This document shows, piece by piece, positions 5,709 through 7,435 of a DNA stretch of 7,435 nucleotides. Source of the DNA: an uncultured Gardnerella sp. (GTDB lineage Bacteria; Actinomycetota; Actinomycetes; Actinomycetales; Bifidobacteriaceae); the NCBI GenBank assembly GCA_947252975.1, contig CAMXWX010000049.1, forward strand, positions 1 to 7,435, written 5' to 3'. The translations under genes and the position numbers were made by a program. The notes under the pieces are model-generated. The model worked only from the letters and a program-made list of their open reading frames with translations, made no database searches and had not been told where the DNA came from. Each line of letters begins with the position of its first letter. Within the stretch, counting starts at the first letter, position 1.

Positions 5709-7340
5709 ATGAAGAATAAGGCATTACTTTTTGCCGCAGCTGCGTGCTCGGTTGCTATGCTGCTCGGTGGATGTGGTTCTTCTGCCTCGAAGACCGCTCA
5801 AACAAATGGTGGCAAGGTTGTTATTACTGTAAACAACTCCGAGCCTCAGAATGAGATTGTTCCAGGAAACATTAACGAAAATGCTGGTGGTCGCATTGGT
5901 TTGCTGGTCAACTCCACGTTGGTCACTTTTGATGAAAAAGGCAATACGGTAAACGAAGATGCCGAGAGCGTAACTCCAAACGCGGATGCAACCCAATACA
6001 CTGTTAAGCTTAAGAAAGATAAGAAGTTCAGCGATGGCACTCCAATCACCGCAGAAAGCTTTACTAAGGCTTGGAGCTTTGTAGCAAACGCTAAGAATGC
6101 TCAGAAGTGCTCTTCCTTCTTCCAAACCATTAAGGGCTACGAAGACTTGCAGAAGAATGATACTAAGGGCGACGAGCAGCTTTCTGGCTTAAAGGTTGTA
6201 GATAAGTACACCTTTACTGTTGATTTGAACCAGCCAGATTCTGTGTTTGCTATTAAGGTTGGTTATCTTGCATTCGCTCCTCTTCCAGAATCCTTCTACA
6301 AGAATCCAAAGGCTTATGGCGAAAAGCCAGTTTCTTCTGGTCCATACCTCTTTAAGTCTTGGGATCACAACAAGCAGATCGAACTTGTAAAGAACCCAGC
6401 ATACGAAGGTCCACGCAAGGCTCAGAATGACGGCATTACCTTTAAGATCTACACCGACGGCACCGCTGCTTACCGCGATGTTCAGTCTGGCAATCTTGAT
6501 ATGACCGATAACATTCCAGATACCGAAACCAAGACTTTCCAAAAGGATACTACTGTTAAGGCATACAACCGTCCAGGTTCTGTAATCCAGCAGTTCGGTA
6601 TTCATGCAAAATTGCCACATTTCGATGTAACTACCGAAGAAGGCCGCTTGCGTCGTCAAGCTGTTTCTATGGCAATCGACCGCGAAACCATCATCAAGAA
6701 GGTTCTTAACAGTACAGCATCTCCTGCAAACGAGTTCACTTCTCCTTTGACTCCAGGCTACAAGGCAGATCTTAAGGGTCACGAAAATCTTAAGTTTAAT
6801 GCCGCAAAGGCTAAGGAGCTTTGGGCAAAGGCAGATAAGATCTCTAAGTATGATGGTCCTCTTACCTTTACTTACAACGCCGATGGCAACGCTAAGTCTG
6901 TGTTCGACGCAGTTGTAAACTCCCTCAAGAATCATCTTGGAATTAATGCTGAAACCACTCCAGTTCCAACATTCCAAGAGTTCCGTAACGCATGCGAACA
7001 GCGTCAGGTTAAGGGTGCATGGCGTGCAGGCTGGATGCCAGATTACCCAAGCCCAGAAAACTACTTGACTCAGGAATTTGCTTCTGTTGCTGCAGATGGC
7101 AATGGCTCTAACGAAGCTGATTACAAGAATCCTAAGTTTGATGCTTTGCTTAAGAAGGCTGCTTCTTCTAAGCCAGCTGAGGCAACTAAGCTTTATCAGC
7201 AAGCTAACGAGATTCTTCTTGAGGATCTTCCATACATCCCACTGTTCTACGCGAACGCTAAGGCTGTTATGGTTCCAAGCTTGAAGGGCTTTGTAATGGA
7301 TTGGCAGAATATGCCACTTTACTACAAGCTCCACAAGTAA
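5709..7340 (+). CDS. ABC transporter solute-binding lipoprotein, family 5 (OppA/DppA-like)
   Basis: The extracellular, lipid-anchored binding component of an ABC importer, most likely for oligopeptides; family 5 also includes nickel- and sugar-binding members, so the ligand is inferred. The 543-residue precursor has a lysine-containing n-region (MKNK), a hydrophobic core to about residue 19 and the lipobox LGGC at 19-22, giving mature Cys22 followed by a Ser/Ala/Thr-rich tether. Family landmarks follow: FSDGTPITAESFTKAW at 107-122, SSGPYLFKSW at 209-218, RRQAVSMAIDRETI at 315-328, GWMPDYPSPENYL at 441-453 and LPYIPLFYAN at 507-516. Length is typical. It has its own long leader after the pyrG terminator, so it is probably a separate unit. 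No permease or ATPase gene is in the window. Nearly all Lys codons are AAG and Pro is mostly CCA, suggesting high expression. Confidence 0.93.
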   Translation: MKNKALLFAAAACSVAMLLGGCGSSASKTAQTNGGKVVITVNNSEPQNEIVPGNINENAGGRIGLLVNSTLVTFDEKGNTVNEDAESVTPNADATQYTVKLKKDKKFSDGTPITAESFTKAWSFVANAKNAQKCSSFFQTIKGYEDLQKNDTKGDEQLSGLKVVDKYTFTVDLNQPDSVFAIKVGYLAFAPLPESFYKNPKAYGEKPVSSGPYLFKSWDHNKQIELVKNPAYEGPRKAQNDGITFKIYTDGTAAYRDVQSGNLDMTDNIPDTETKTFQKDTTVKAYNRPGSVIQQFGIHAKLPHFDVTTEEGRLRRQAVSMAIDRETIIKKVLNSTASPANEFTSPLTPGYKADLKGHENLKFNAAKAKELWAKADKISKYDGPLTFTYNADGNAKSVFDAVVNSLKNHLGINAETTPVPTFQEFRNACEQRQVKGAWRAGWMPDYPSPENYLTQEFASVAADGNGSNEADYKNPKFDALLKKAASSKPAEATKLYQQANEILLEDLPYIPLFYANAKAVMVPSLKGFVMDWQNMPLYYKLHK

Positions 7341-7435
7341 AGATTAAAATCAAGTAGCTATTAAAAATAAATCATAATTAAATAGCATGTAAAAACGTGC
7401 TGCTGCCTTCGAATGGCGAATAAAATTACAAAATT
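7341..7435. other. Downstream flank, no gene
   Basis: This AT-rich end of the window contains one compact hairpin: AGCATGT at 7384-7390 and ACGTGCT at 7395-7401 around AAAA, with one G-U pair. It is not followed by a T-tract, so I do not call it a terminator. TAAAAT at 7421-7426 resembles a -10 box for a gene beyond the window, but no good -35 box accompanies it. Confidence 0.5.

Noticed and set aside
6189..7334. 381-codon open frame on the minus strand opposite the solute-binding protein gene
   Set aside because: It has no recognisable domain and lies wholly antisense to a strongly supported gene. The codon bias of that gene (AAG, CCA, GCT) keeps this antisense frame free of stops.

Overview
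The window looks like a chromosomal segment from a low-GC member of the Bifidobacteriaceae, most likely Gardnerella or a close relative. The proteins are actinobacterial in style: an AroQ-type (type II) dehydroquinase, a 395-residue chorismate synthase and a shikimate kinase fused to dehydroquinate synthase, an arrangement I associate with bifidobacteria. The DNA itself is AT-leaning, with very AT-rich spacers. This assignment comes from motif recognition and composition, not from a database search.

Left part (76-5169): a compact plus-strand operon, aroC - aroKB - aroQ - pyrG. aroC and aroKB overlap as ATGA, aroKB and aroQ are 3 bases apart, and aroQ and pyrG overlap by 8 bases. The operon covers four of the seven shikimate steps: dehydroquinate synthase (step 2), dehydroquinase (step 3), shikimate kinase (step 5) and chorismate synthase (step 7). 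DAHP synthase, shikimate dehydrogenase and EPSP synthase must lie elsewhere. pyrG (CTP synthase) rides as the last cistron, and a hairpin plus T-tract follows it at 5221-5271.

Middle (5170-5708): about 540 AT-rich bases without a credible gene but dense in symmetry. It holds the pyrG terminator, two 17-bp TGATT-N7-AATCA palindromes, a TTTACTGTT-N12-AACAGTAAA dyad, a cluster of ATGTAAA/TTTACAT elements and a good candidate promoter at 5492-5519. The roughly 180-nt leader downstream of that promoter contains a terminator-like hairpin bracketed by two copies of GGCTTTGCAAAG. This is the least explained and most interesting part of the window.

Right part (5709-7340): one lipoprotein gene for a family 5 (OppA/DppA-like) ABC-transporter solute-binding protein, with a strong ribosome binding site and codon use typical of high expression. 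Its permease and ATPase partners are not in the window. The last 95 bases are AT-rich with a short hairpin and no gene.

I see no new enzymatic or defence system. The genes are ordinary housekeeping and transport genes, and the novelty, if any, is regulatory (5170-5708) or in the repeat-built N-terminus of AroQ.
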